Part shown: in pieces, positions 1-10,968 of the stretch | How the letters are laid out: each line of letters opens with the position of its first letter | Position numbering within the stretch: the stretch's first letter is position 1 | DNA from: Hydractinia symbiolongicarpus | Lineage: Eukaryota > Cnidaria > Hydrozoa > Anthoathecata > Hydractiniidae | Reading direction: 5' to 3' | DNA: 64,000 nucleotides | Assembly: GCF_029227915.1 (NCBI RefSeq) | Contig: NC_079877.1 | Span: 12,089,351 to 12,153,350, forward strand | Translations under genes and position numbers: made by a program | Notes under the pieces: generated by a model | Told to the model about the DNA's origin: nothing | The model's database searches: none | The model's input: the letters and a program-made list of their open reading frames with translations, nothing else

Positions 1-59
1 ATTTGAGAACATGCGTAAGAATAATATTTGTAACTAGCCGGAAGACCCGGCGTCTAAAC

Positions 60-300
60 GGCTGGTGAAACCACAAGTAACTGTTGTTAAACACCCTGAG
101 AAGCGCTTATAGAAAACCGCAAACTGTGCGACACCGTCAGGTGGAGTGCTTTAGTACAGGTATGCAGTATGTCGTGAATCGAGTTAAGCGCAATGAACAT
201 TATAGTGCTTCTGGTGTAATATATTTTTCAAAATACAACTCTACTGAATCTCTCGTCGAAAAATTTTCCTGAAACTAAAGGTTTAATAAAAACACAGATT
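60..300 (+). repeat. dispersed repeat, copy 1
   Basis: This stretch resembles the reverse complement of 6995-7275. The best shared block surrounds the phrase gctttagtacaggtatgcag near 150-170, and similarity decays on either side. No coding potential is shared beyond the DNA similarity, so I read it as an old interspersed element of unknown class. The rest of 300-980 holds no gene that I can support. Confidence 0.5.
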
Positions 301-984
301 AAAATTCGTTGTTACCACGTCATAGCAAAAACAGCTGACCAACCTTTTTTAATTTTCGGAGAATGTTTCCGGTAAAAGTTCAAAAAACATGTACAGGTAA
401 AAGATGTCACACATGTATATAGACGTAACACCATTTTTAAAAAACTTTATCGCAGCATAAACGAAGCCGGTTAAAAACGGGGTCTGCCAGGATCCCAAAT
501 AATGCTGCGGGGCCACGGGAATTTCTGCGGGTCTCGATACTTGCGAAGCCATGTTGCTGAGAGACAGACAGACGGATCCTTTTTGAGAAAACAAAAAATT
601 ATCAGTATATGCATTGGTAATTTCCTTTCAAAGTAGCTCAAATAGCTGGAATTTAGAAAAGGAAAATTATTGTCCAATTGAAATGCGTAAAAATAGCCAG
701 TGGTGGAATTTTGTGAAAACAAATCACAGGGTTTGCGCAATATTGCGACAGGTCTACCTCAGAACCTCTTAAAGCGGACTCCTGCTTATCATGCACTTTT
801 TTAAAAAGACAACTTTTTCTTTTACTTTTTTGAGTTAGGATATATCATTAAATCACGAAAAGGTGAAAAATAATAACATTTAAAAAAAATCCATAATGGC
901 GACCGTACAGTGACCGATAAGATTCAATTTTGAACAAAACCGATGGGGTGATAATACAGGAACTGAGGATGATATAGACTTAAA

Positions 985-2125
985 AATTGGTAGGGATTTC
1001 CTTTTTTGTCGAGCTGGTACTGGCACCAAGAATCTTTCGATATCGGACATGAGTCGAGGTAGCCAGCAACATGATACACGCTTTTATTATAGCTTTCAGA
1101 TTTCCCACGTTCTGACGAAGACCAATTCCAAAGTAAATTCGCGATTTGTCTATCTTTGCATCCGTTAATCTTCCTCTCCCCCCTAAGTCGTCAACATTTT
1201 TTTAATTTTTCGTAGTCTGCAGCCGATACTTTTTTGATAGTGACCTATATCTTCACGTTTAACCATTTCCTTCCTGTCATTTTTATAAATATCTTTCACT
1301 GCAGGGTAAGCCTTACTATCGCCATCTCCATAAAAGGATGTGTAGTAAAGTCCATATTGATCTTCCAAATATTGTTTCGGTTGAAGATTCTCCGTAATTC
1401 AAATTACACACATGTGACGCCTTCCTTATCACGTATTTCATAGGGTCCAGTTTAGCTATTTTTTGCATGCTGGTGCAATCTTTACAATTCTTTGAAAAAA
1501 TAGAAGTATCAAGTTCTTTTCGGAACCTATGGAAATAGTAGTAATAACACCAAGTGTTGATTAAAATCCTTGACGCTGCCTAGCTCCGTCAACTGATACA
1601 CCAACGTCGGCAGTTTTTTTCCCTTTGCCTTAGTCAACAGCTGCTTCAGGAATACTTTTCTCCGTTATTTCTTTGAAACCTAATTTGATTCTCCTGGTTG
1701 TATGATCATATCCATCTTTCGAGAATGGTGAAGGTATGTCAAGAAAACCACACAGCGTTTTTAAACCGGAATATCCGACTCCAATAGTACCCACAAGTAC
1801 CGACAAAATGCTAGACAATAATGACATTTCCAAGAGCTTAACCCAGATATGGATGTACCCTTTTGTATTTCAAAGGTTTTAATCTCTTTAACCTTTTATA
1901 AAGGAGTAGTATTAACTGTTTTTGCGACTGGAACATGTTCAACAATCATGTCAATATCTTGATTTGGAAGTGCTACTTGAGTAATGTTGTCCTCAGTGTA
2001 AGAGACTAAAGACAGTTGTACGTTTAATATATGACCAAACGTATCGGCCTGAGTACCGCACAAATTACAGACCATAAACCCAGTTTTATTAAAAGTGCCG
2101 TATATGCCGTTCTTGGCGAATAACG
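985..2125 (-). pseudogene. decayed Mutator-like (MULE) transposase
   Basis: Read on the minus strand, fragments in several frames follow the order of the invertebrate 'Mutator-like transposase domain' proteins. An N-terminal block lies at 1630-1833. A VSVDGARQRQGF block near 1560-1615 carries the first catalytic-type Asp. A cysteine-containing DC..MQK block is near 1400-1480, and a YGDGDSK block near 1310-1340 carries the second Asp. HYQKSIGCRLRK is near 1215-1255 and DSWCQYQLDKK near 1000-1035. Frameshifts separate the VSVDG block from the upstream block and the NYGE block from YGDGDSK, and there are in-frame stops, so it cannot make a full transposase. The region 1904-2125 is open on the same strand and may be its N-terminus, but I do not recognise that part. 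Terminal inverted repeats were not identified. Confidence 0.7.
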
Positions 2126-2309
2126 TACCTCAGAAAAAGACGTAAGACTGAGGAATAAATTGTTGTTGTTTTTTTTTAATTTTTTTCCTAGTTAAGTGAA
2201 ATGTAAGGCTGATTACTCATTGTGGGTGGCCTTTCGGAAAAAATGAAGTTCATATTTGGACACTACGACAAATTCTGTGCAAGATAGGTGTATATACAAA
2301 TTCCTGCTG

Positions 2310-2690
2310 TAAATGTAAGACCAATATAATGAGATGCCTTATATAAGATGAGATGGCTATATAATGCTGTTGTAGGAAATACTTAATAATCAGTGTGTTT
2401 CTGCCTCCTTTGTCTTCAATTTCATTTTCACTGCTATAACTCGGGGTGCCTAAAAGTGCAATTGTGTTAGCAATTCAAGACTTAGAATTGCTATTTGCGT
2501 GACCGTTATTGCTATAATTTTGTTACCAATAATTTCTTCGTATCCAACCCTTTCAGAAGGAAGTAAATAAATAAATTAATTGTTAATGCAAATATTGCTT
2601 TTAAAAGTTCAAAAATAAATTTAATTAATAGAATCATGTGTCTTTTAACATTACAGGGTGTTTGCAAGCCTCAATAGCACTTGTAGGTGG
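2310..2690 (-). pseudogene. Alr-like receptor relic P1 (D3 end, TM, tail)
   Basis: Minus-strand remnants match the 3' part of the receptor genes to the right. The end of domain 3 lies near 2640-2690 (TTSAIEACK-like, compare gene A). The transmembrane exon lies near 2500-2570 (KGLDTKKLLVT in one frame). The tyrosine tail lies near 2310-2400, where traces of the VFPTT, SHYxGL and LTFTA-like segments survive. Stops and frameshifts interrupt every exon, and no signal, D1 or D2 exon is attached. It is a broken gene copy, not part of P2, because both relics contain the same end of domain 3. Confidence 0.6.
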
Positions 2691-2699
2691 TAACCAGGA

Positions 2700-3600
2700 A
2701 ATATTTTGCCAGGACACTAAGATTTCTTGTAAATGTATTCAAGATTTTGATAAATGTTACTTTGGTTACTAATTTTTTCAGGCAAATGCAAAAGGGGTGT
2801 AATAATAGCGTTTTCTCTCTTACTATCAAAAACACGAATTTTTTCATATTTAATCAATTATAATGAATAAAGTGGAATGAAACAGAAGACAATGGAAATG
2901 AGACCCTAGGAATGCAGCAACAAAAATTAAAAGTTCTGAGTGGCCGAAAATATGAAGAATAGACAAAAATAATGAAACAAAGTATAGTTTTCAAACTACT
3001 TTCTACTTTTAACACTACTTTCAATTTTGTCGTGTAAAAGATTAGTTTCGATCTTTTGTGTGTGTTTTAATTACGTTTTCAAAACAACAACACATCCAAG
3101 AAAAAAGCGCTGCTATCATTTTTGTCATCAAAATGAAGTATTGCTTTGATATTTAAATTAAAGGATAGAAAGTTGAGCGGCAGCTAATTTTATTTTTCTC
3201 TAAAACACACTTTGAAACCTGACTGTAATTTTAGCATCATTACTTTTAAAATCCTATCGATTATAATTTTCTAAGAATCGTATCGGTCGGGCACTTTTTG
3301 TTCCACACATTTAGTGCCTGTTGGATAAAAATGAATTACCAACATGAACAAAATTCCTCACTTAGCTTGTTTCGTTTGAAAAAGAACGTCAATTTTTCTT
3401 CAGAACTCTCACAAATTGGGAGAGAAAATATTACAATTGCTTTAGAATATTTTTTCAATACTCGGTGTCTGTTTCATCATTGTCTTCCTAAATCAGCGTA
3501 AGGTGTGCACAACCTGGTAAGAAAATAATTCCTGATCTTTTTAGGTTTTTTCTCGTAATTTCTTTTTGGCTCGTAAATTATCCCATTAAACCTTATACCT
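2700..3600. other. no gene recognised between relics
   Basis: AT-rich sequence separating two Alr-like relics. Short open frames here lack any family motif and are not conserved in the other receptor units. Confidence 0.4.
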
Positions 3601-3607
3601 TCCAAAA

Positions 3608-4233
3608 ATATAGGGTTTTTTCAAGGATTGGTAGCATTTGTAGGTGCAGGAGTTGTTAAACTGGTACTGATTTTTACCTTCTAACCGTATTTGTATCTGT
3701 ATGAAACACAGCGTAGTATGTATCAGTTGTAATAAAAATATTCCTCCTTCGAATTGTAAATGATAGTTAACCGCACAGTTGCCAGTTGCTTCACGTGTCC
3801 ATATACCATTTATACAATCATTGTCTCTGTAGAATATTGCATTTTGTATTTTTCGAGGCGAAACTAAAATTTAAAAAAAATTAAACACCTTTATAATCAA
3901 TGCCAGGGAAAAAAATTAAGTAGTCATTACAGGTTACGTAAGTCAGTGTCTCTCCTTTAATAATTCCATTGGCACCAGTAGCATTGATAACAAGTTTTGT
4001 TCCTCAATCTTCACGTGTTATAAGGCGTGTTTTATAACCATATCTATATCGAATGGTTGAGATATTTACATCCGCAACGTTGGTAGATTTTGAATACCCT
4101 CTTTCTGTTTCTAATTTTCAAGTTAAACAGATTTTGGATTTCCACACATTTCGCTTGAGACTGATAATTTATTTTCTTCGTTTACAATGTAACTTCAGTT
4201 TTGTGAAATACCACAAATATTAGTACCACCTAA
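3608..4233 (-). pseudogene. Alr-like receptor relic P2 (D2 and D3)
   Basis: Two exons of the receptor family are recognisable on the minus strand. The D2 exon runs from an acceptor near 4233 to about 3935. It has an in-frame TGA soon after its start and a second TGA replacing the Cys of the conserved REDCGTK motif (near 4003). The D3 exon runs from about 3868 to 3608 and keeps the cysteine and INGIWTREATGNC spacing, but ends in a stop at the NATD segment. It is closely similar to the D2-D3 pair of genes B to D. No TM or tail exon follows at the expected distance, so this copy is truncated. Confidence 0.7.
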
Positions 4234-4239
4234 GAAAGC

Positions 4240-5146
4240 AAACAAAAACTTTTTTCAGTTGTTTATGTGCTAAATTTGGTAGTAATCTGGGATGTCAGCC
4301 TCAAGGTAGCCATTTTTTTTCTCTGGCAAGATTTTGGAAGTATAAGTTAAGTATTTAGTAAAAACAAGTCCTTAGTAACAATAGATCAATTCCAGCGGGC
4401 ACATGACGTCGTGCATATGACCGGTGACATTTTTATATGGCCCATTTTAGCCCTTAAAATAAACAAATTTCCTATTCAAATATATGTTGTACCTGAAAAT
4501 GGGATAGAAAATAACAATTTATTTCTACATATGTCATCTTACAAAACTATCGTATTCCTAAGAGTAAATCATAAACCTTTATCGCCTTTGTGAAATGCTA
4601 TTTTTTGATTGGGCTTAAAAAGGACGTAAGAGTTGCGCAAGATCTAGTAATAAAAATATTTTTAGGGGAACATGTCGGTAATTTTCATCATCATAATCAG
4701 AAGAAGTCGATTTTGTTTCAGTTTTGCTGCCTACCAAAAAAGGCGTTTTTAGTCACATAACTTTACCTTCTTCACTGCTTTGTTTCAAATATTTCTAACA
4801 TTATATAAAAAACTGTTACTGCAAATAGGGCCTTTTTACCAATATCATGCATCTCCTATCTCCAGTTATATATTTTAACCACTTTGTTATGAATTTACCC
4901 TTTCTTCTCGTTAGGTTTAGGAGACCTTCCTAAGTTTTTACTGTAAAGGTAGGCAGTTGACTCGCCATCTGACCTTTTATGTTTTTATGTTATTAAAAAT
5001 ATTTTTAAGTTCTTGCCAGACATTCTTACATGTTTATGTTCCTCAATGGCTTATTTGTGACACGGCAGCAAATACTTTTTAGAATCTCATAACTTAAGTA
5101 AGAATTTGTGATTCCGAATTTGTGTCAATAAAAAAACAAGTCTCTG
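4240..5146. other. spacer without recognisable gene
   Basis: AT-rich. I see no conserved domain, RNA gene or long repeat. Confidence 0.4.
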
Positions 5147-6185
5147 TTACGGAGTTTCATACCGCGCAGGTCTGGGCACTAGCGAAGTGGCTTGTAGGGA
5201 CAAATTTTTGGCTTGTTTTCTTTTGTCTCGATAGCCCAAATAATTTTCATGGTCAGTTTTTCACAACTATTGTGGTTAGTGCTGCAAAAAGAGGCAGAAA
5301 TGCAAAATCCTACCTGATGTTTCTTCTACTACTTTTTTGCTTGTAACTGACGTTTTACCTTTAAATAACATGTTTAAAGGGTGTTGCTAGCCCTCATGGG
5401 GTATATTGACATGGGTAAGATGTTGGAATCGAAGAAAACTTAAATTACTGACTTTTAAAAAGGAGACAAGAAAAGACATTGTTGATGTTGGTTTTAGCAG
5501 CTAGCTAGCTGTATTAAGATACATATACCATACATTTTGTGTTGTGAGGAATAAAGTAATGTTAAAAAAGAAACACTCTTCTATTATTATCAGTGCACTT
5601 TGGCAAGAAGAAATAAAAATTACAACTAGCTAGAAAGACATGTAGGACATTTTTCTACAGTAAGCTATGCTATAGCTATGGATCTCCAAGTTTGACATGG
5701 ATTAACGTGGTAGAGCATTAAATAAAGGATTTATTTGCAAAGTATAGCTAACTAGCTATATGAATAAGAGCACAGATGAAATTGCTTGAAAATAAAATAC
5801 ACACTTCAATAATATAAATAAATGGTTTTGACTTTTTGTTAGAAATTATTATTATATTATATTACATAACTTGTGATGTAACTAGCTACCAAAAATAAGG
5901 TTTCTTTCTGTTTTGACTGCCAACTTTTCATAATGAGTGTATCCACAATTTGAAACAATGAATAACCAAGTTTAGGTCTTGAACTTTCATAATATACACT
6001 CTTATGTCAGTACTGAGTATCCTTCCTTTAAATAATTGTAAAATCAATATATCGCACCAGTTTAAAAGTAAAAATACAAAGGAAAAAGTGACTAGCAAAT
6101 GCCTTACGCTCTGCGGGAGATTTAAAAATTTGTCCCTACAAGCGCTTCGCTCGTGCCCAGACCTGCGCGGTATGAAACTCCGTAA
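5147..6185. mobile_element. terminal-inverted-repeat element, about 1.04 kb
   Basis: The first and last roughly 60 bases are inverted copies, both starting TTACGGAGTTTCATACCGCG at the outer end and continuing through GGTCTGGGCAC and TTGTAGGGACAAATTTTT with few mismatches. The interior is AT-rich, with tagctagc runs, and encodes nothing recognisable. This is the architecture of a non-autonomous DNA transposon (MITE or foldback). I could not define a target-site duplication, so the superfamily is open. Confidence 0.65.
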
Positions 6186-6990
6186 TAATAATAGCCGTAT
6201 TCTGGTCTAAATGGTTGCGCGCAGCTTTTTTCGGAAAAGTAGAGCAGGGCTCGATTTTTACGGACCTCCGTTTTCCGGTTGGACGTAGCATAATTTCGGA
6301 ATATTTTTGGGATCACGCCAGAATCGGAAAAACAACGGAAACATGTTTAGAGGCCATTTTTGGTTTGGAAGTGATGTTAGGAGGTTTGTATTTCTTCTTT
6401 CAGTATTTCTCTCTTACTTTGTATCTATAGGAATATTTATTTTCTGTGTGTTTTCACATGTTAGGGTGAATATTTCATCACGTTTTCTAGCCATGTATGA
6501 ATCTAAAACAAATCAACTTTAAGTTTTTAGCAAGCTAAAAACGTAGATTTTAAGACAGCATCTTGCTTTAAAGGCAGCTAGCTATAGCAACCTTATTTAT
6601 TTCTATTCTTTTAAAGTTTTTATTTAGTTTGGACTATTGCTATTTATTTTTATGTTGAAGTTGGGTCTACCTAGCTACCTCTGACTAAAAGGTGAAAGTA
6701 TCCAATTGTAGTTTTTACCTAACTACAACAAAATTCTTATGCTAAATGCAGTTAGGTAGCTTTACCTTTTATTAGTGTCATGACTTTATTCTGCAAAGTT
6801 AAATAGCCGAGTGATTCTTTTAACTAGACGGGTAACGACAAACTGTTTCTTGTGTTTTTATTTAAGCCGAAGTTGCAATAAACTTTTTTGAAAAAGGTTC
6901 TATGCTTATAAGGGTATTATTCATATACGCCTGTGCAACACAATTGAACTGTACTAAGCGCTCAGCCTAGTGTCACGATTAATTATTATT
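6186..6990. other. spacer without recognisable gene
   Basis: AT-rich with scattered TAGCTA motifs. Nothing else seen. Confidence 0.35.
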
Positions 6991-6994
6991 GACT

Positions 6995-7275
6995 TTTAAT
7001 GACTTATGCCGCAAAATTAAATAATAATAACCGATTGTTTTTGCTATAACAAAGTTGCAACGGTTTGTAAACTCTGTTTCTATTTTAGCTATCATTGCAT
7101 GAAAGTAATTGTTTGAAAAGTATCTTACAGTCGCAACACTGTAACAGTGTATGCGCTTCTCTTGATATACGACACACTGCATGCCTGTACTAAAGCGCTC
7201 AACGTGATTGTGTGACACAGTTTACGGCTCAATGGCGGGTCAAACCTTGACTTGTGGCTTACCCCGTGGATTTTT
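6995..7275 (-). repeat. dispersed repeat, copy 2
   Basis: Inverted relative to the copy at 60-300. It shares the gctttagtacaggcatgcag block (7180-7200 on the complementary strand). A short palindrome, gtggatttttccac, lies at its right edge near 7265. It resembles the hairpins at the Helitron 3' ends elsewhere in this window, but no CTAG follows it. Confidence 0.5.
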
Positions 7276-7281
7276 CCACGA

Positions 7282-8445
7282 GTTAAGGACTATTTTAAAT
7301 ATTTCTCTGTGCAATAGCAACATTGAGTTTAATTTTTGAACACATCACACTTTCAATTATGTCGATTAAATGACTAATTCGACAGCTTTCCATAATAATG
7401 ACGGTGCTTCTTGACAAAATTTATTGGGAACTGTGCAAGTCTTTTGAATAAAATGGAAACACTAACAGCAATACATACCATGTTTATAAAATTACCATAC
7501 ATATATTTCGTGTATACAGATAAACGCTCCGTGTGCAGGATTTCTTCATTGCGAGTCATGTTTTTACAATTTGTGGGAAAAAATTTATACATCATTTCGG
7601 AAAAAATTGGATTTATAGTCATCAATTATGCCTTACAACATTTATTTGCTGTAGTACGAATTTATAATTAAATTTTAGACATATAGCTGTATTATTGACA
7701 AGTTCCAAGCTTCGAACAACTACACAGTAGAACTGCTGATATAAACAATTCATTGTAGCAATTTTTTCACTTAATAACTTACTATAGGTTGGCAAGTATA
7801 ATTCAATTTGGACAAGTCTATCAAAATTTAAGAAGAGGAGCGCGGCGATATTTAACCATCTGTCATGATATGCTCGAAAAACACTGGATAGAGCAAGTTA
7901 GGGCCTTGGTACTTTCGGTGGTTTGTAGCTTTCTAACACAGACTGAATCCAATAGCATTGCATCTTTTGCATTTGCTTTTTAATGATTTCATGAAGATAT
8001 TTTGCACTAAACAAAGAAAATGGCGATAGACATATTGAGAACACATTCAGCAGAAATATAACATTTAATCGAAAAGTTCCCTTTTTTAATTAATCCTTGC
8101 TATTAAGTGTTTGACATGGTATTTAACTTGATTTTACCTATCACATTGGTAATTACTTTATTCTTAATTTTAGTAAAAAAGCAATAGAATAAGTAATCAA
8201 TTTTAACCTCATTTCCCCCATCCTCATTTGCCCAATCCTTTCCGGGGTTTTCAATAACTTATTTTTACTTGATTGCGGGGTTGTTGACTATTACTTAAAA
8301 CAACCCCTTAAATTGTCGTTAGGATAGTTAGATCGTTAGGATTAAGTTGAAACTTAGAATGCAATTTTATTTCATTAATCCGAATTTATAAGCAATTTTT
8401 GGCATGTTTTTATGCAAACTATGTAATCAACGTAGAAAGTGTTGC
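7282..8445. other. spacer without recognisable gene
   Basis: No domain, repeat array or RNA gene recognised. Open frames here are short and uncharacteristic. Confidence 0.35.
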
Positions 8446-8660
8446 GGAGAGGTTACCAAGCCAAAGCCATTAAGCACGGCAAGGAAAGGAAAGGGCACGG
8501 CAAAGGCAGGTAGGAAACAGGAAGGGGAATCAGCAAGGCAGGAGTAGGCAAGGCATGGGAGGCACAGGCAAGGGCATAGTAGTCAGGCACCGAAAAAAGC
8601 ATAGGAACGGTAGGCAAAGGCAGGGTAAGTGCTGGTAAGGGAACACTAAGGCAGGGGCAC
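8446..8660 (+). repeat. GGCAAGG-rich low-complexity tract
   Basis: About 210 bases built from imperfect repeats of ggcaagg, ggcacgg and ggcaggg, conspicuously richer in G and A than the surrounding DNA. The minus-strand proline/leucine-rich open frame through it is a by-product of the repeat, not a gene. Confidence 0.7.
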
Positions 8661-9244
8661 ACTAATAGAAAATCTCCCCCCTACAACTTAAAGATTACGT
8701 ATACTCAATATATCTACGATGTGTATCGTATTAGTGAAGGAGTATACAAAGTGTGAGGTGTAAATTTTGCAAAGTCAATAGCTCAAAAAAGGGTCTTAAA
8801 TTTGTACTATTTGTACTATTTGCCGAATATGTAGCTATAGCTATGTTCTTTGCCAACTTTTGTAAACGTTTTGGTTCTTATTTTTTTTATGTATAACTTG
8901 CCAGGGCCAACAAGTTTTGTGCACAATTGTAGCTAGAACAAGCTATGTGATGGGACATTCTTACAGATTAGAATTATCTCACTCTATGTGTAGTATATGT
9001 AAAGCTAGCTAGTTATAGCTAGAAACTCTATTCTTTGTAGCAAGTTTAACACTAGCCATTAGGGTACTGTTTGACCTTTTTTATGCTATTAGCTATCTAA
9101 CTCTTCAATTCAAGTAGCTAGGTAGCTATTTAAGTTCTATTACTATTCCAGCTCAGTCAGTCGTTTTATGCTAGCTAGCCTTAGGTGTGAGTAAGAATAA
9201 GAAAAATGCATTGTCATCATGCGCACCACGTTTTAAAATAATTA

Positions 9245-9721
9245 ATTTTTCTGATTATGAGTTTGGGTTTGTTATAAAAACTGTTCCTTGAATATTTCTG
9301 ATTGAAATATTGCGGTAGATATACAATATATGGAAATGATGTAAGTTAATAACTGTTGATTTGTAATATTTCGTATAAATTTTGGAAGATTTCGCTTTTT
9401 GCGTAACGGTTGTTTGATGCATTTGATTTTGTTGGACACTTTACATTTTTATTTTATTTTTATTTTTATTCGTTGCACCTGCTTATATTTTCAAATATTT
9501 TGGTTTAAACAGGTATAAATATAAAGTAATATAGACTGTGAGCTCCCTCGATCCCAGGGACTTTTGCGTTTTTGCCGTCCCGTTATAAAAGAAAGACAAA
9601 AAGCAGAGGTTGGATTGTAAGTTTCAAAACTTCATATTTCTGTATTGTATGTTTTTGTGTGGTATCTCTTACATGCATTTAATGAGTAATCCAGTGGATT
9701 TTTCCACAGGAGTACGGCTAG
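9245..9721 (+). mobile_element. Helitron 3' fragment (same family as 21873-24395)
   Basis: Similar over its whole length to the 3' end of the Helitron at 21873-24395, including the CTCGATCCCAGGG segment near 9547. It ends with a GTGGA...TCCAC hairpin at 9693-9706 and a terminal CTAG at 9718-9721. The next base is C rather than the expected T, and I could not find the 5' TC end, so this copy is truncated or decayed. Confidence 0.6.
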
Positions 9722-10640
9722 CCTATTTTATACAACATAAGAAGCTCCTAGTTGGAAAATTGTCTCATGAACAATCAAAAACTTACACCTAAACAAACCC
9801 GACAAAATCGACTTTATTCTTCTAAATTAGAGACAATCTTGGACAAAATATGAACGAAATTTTTAATTTTTCTGTTACAGTCATTTCTATTTCTTTTTTT
9901 GCGTCCTTTTAAGATTTAAACTCCGCTTTAATACGACATTAAGCAAATAATGGTTAAAAATGCAAAACCTGTTACAACGCCGATATCAAGATTGTCCATT
10001 TTTATAAAATAAAGATAACATTATAATAACAATATTATGACCATAGTTATATTCCTTTAGAATCATTTTCACTCTGATGATTTTTTAAGTGAATTACGAA
10101 AATTATTGAAAATAGATAGACAGGATAACCAGCGTCTTTCTTTAGAAGGAAAATAGAACTGTTCTTTTATAAAAAGAAATTAAATCAAGAACACAGTGGG
10201 TTACATTTTTTATCTATTTCTGTACAAAAAATGAATATCTCATAATAAATATCTTATCTACGTCTCAGCAGAGTTTAATTTAAGGAATTTGCAACTTTCA
10301 CCTACATTTGCAAAAAATTTAATTTTTGAGTTCTTTCGTTTTTCTTATAACTTCTTAACAAAACCACTTTACAGGTTTGAATTTTGAGTATTTCGTTGTA
10401 CACATCAAAATTTCCTCTTTAGGCGGATTTGAGCAAATTCCAAACAAAAGGATTATGCGAAAGAAAAGTGCAAAAACATGTATTTGTAAAAAGTCTGAAA
10501 ATAATTAATTAGCGTAAAAACTACTTTGCTAATTATCTGAAATAGATCGAATGGAGTTTACTCCACATAATATGCAGCAACAATACATTTCAAAATAATC
10601 AGACTGTAATAACCACATAATAACCATATAACCTTTCAGG
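9722..10640. other. spacer downstream of gene A
   Basis: AT-rich. No gene, array or transposon end recognised. Confidence 0.4.
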
Positions 10641-10646
10641 TTTATT
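10641..10646 (-). promoter_or_regulatory. candidate polyadenylation signal of gene A
   Basis: AATAAA on the minus strand, about 110 bases beyond the stop codon of gene A. The position is typical for an animal gene, but in DNA this AT-rich the hexamer is common, so it is a candidate only. Confidence 0.4.
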
Positions 10647-10756
10647 TTTACTTTTAATAAAGTAAATTGCTTATTTAAATTTTTTAATTGCTTAATCAAA
10701 ACCAATAAAAAAATTTAAGGACAGGGTAAACAGAATGGGAATGTTCTTCCAGTGGC

Positions 10757-10968
10757 TTATTTTTGTCTCGAATTGTTCTCTGTTCCAACTTCTGCATACT
10801 CATTGACAGGTGTTGGTGATAAATTCGCATAAACAGTTTCCTCTCTTGCTTCCAACTGAAGGCCGGTATAATGAGATACCGCGTTAGGAAATACTTCATA
10901 ATCTTGGGCATCTTTATTTTCGTCATCTTTCTTTACGCTTTCTTTATTTCTGCAATTAGTCTGAGAGC
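10757..10968 (-). CDS. gene A exon 6, cytoplasmic tail with tyrosine motifs
   Basis: About 70 residues, charged at first, then Y395EVF, Y405TGL, Y418ANL and Y429AEV. SHYTGL and TVYANL resemble ITIMs (S/I/V/L/T-x-Y-x-x-L). The pair YTGL-x9-YANL also satisfies ITAM spacing (6-12), and YANL-x7-YAEV has classical 7-residue spacing. A cysteine (C377) lies close to the membrane. Stop TAA at 10757-10759. Confidence 0.8.

Noticed and set aside
4411-4593. Small open frame MHMTGDIF...
   Set aside because: No motif, no conservation in other units and typical of chance frames in AT-rich DNA.
7259-7281. Palindrome gtggatttttccac as another Helitron 3' end
   Set aside because: Neither side has CTAG at the proper distance, and no 5' TC end was located.
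8453-8662. Proline/leucine-rich minus-strand frame
   Set aside because: By-product of the GGCAAGG low-complexity tract.
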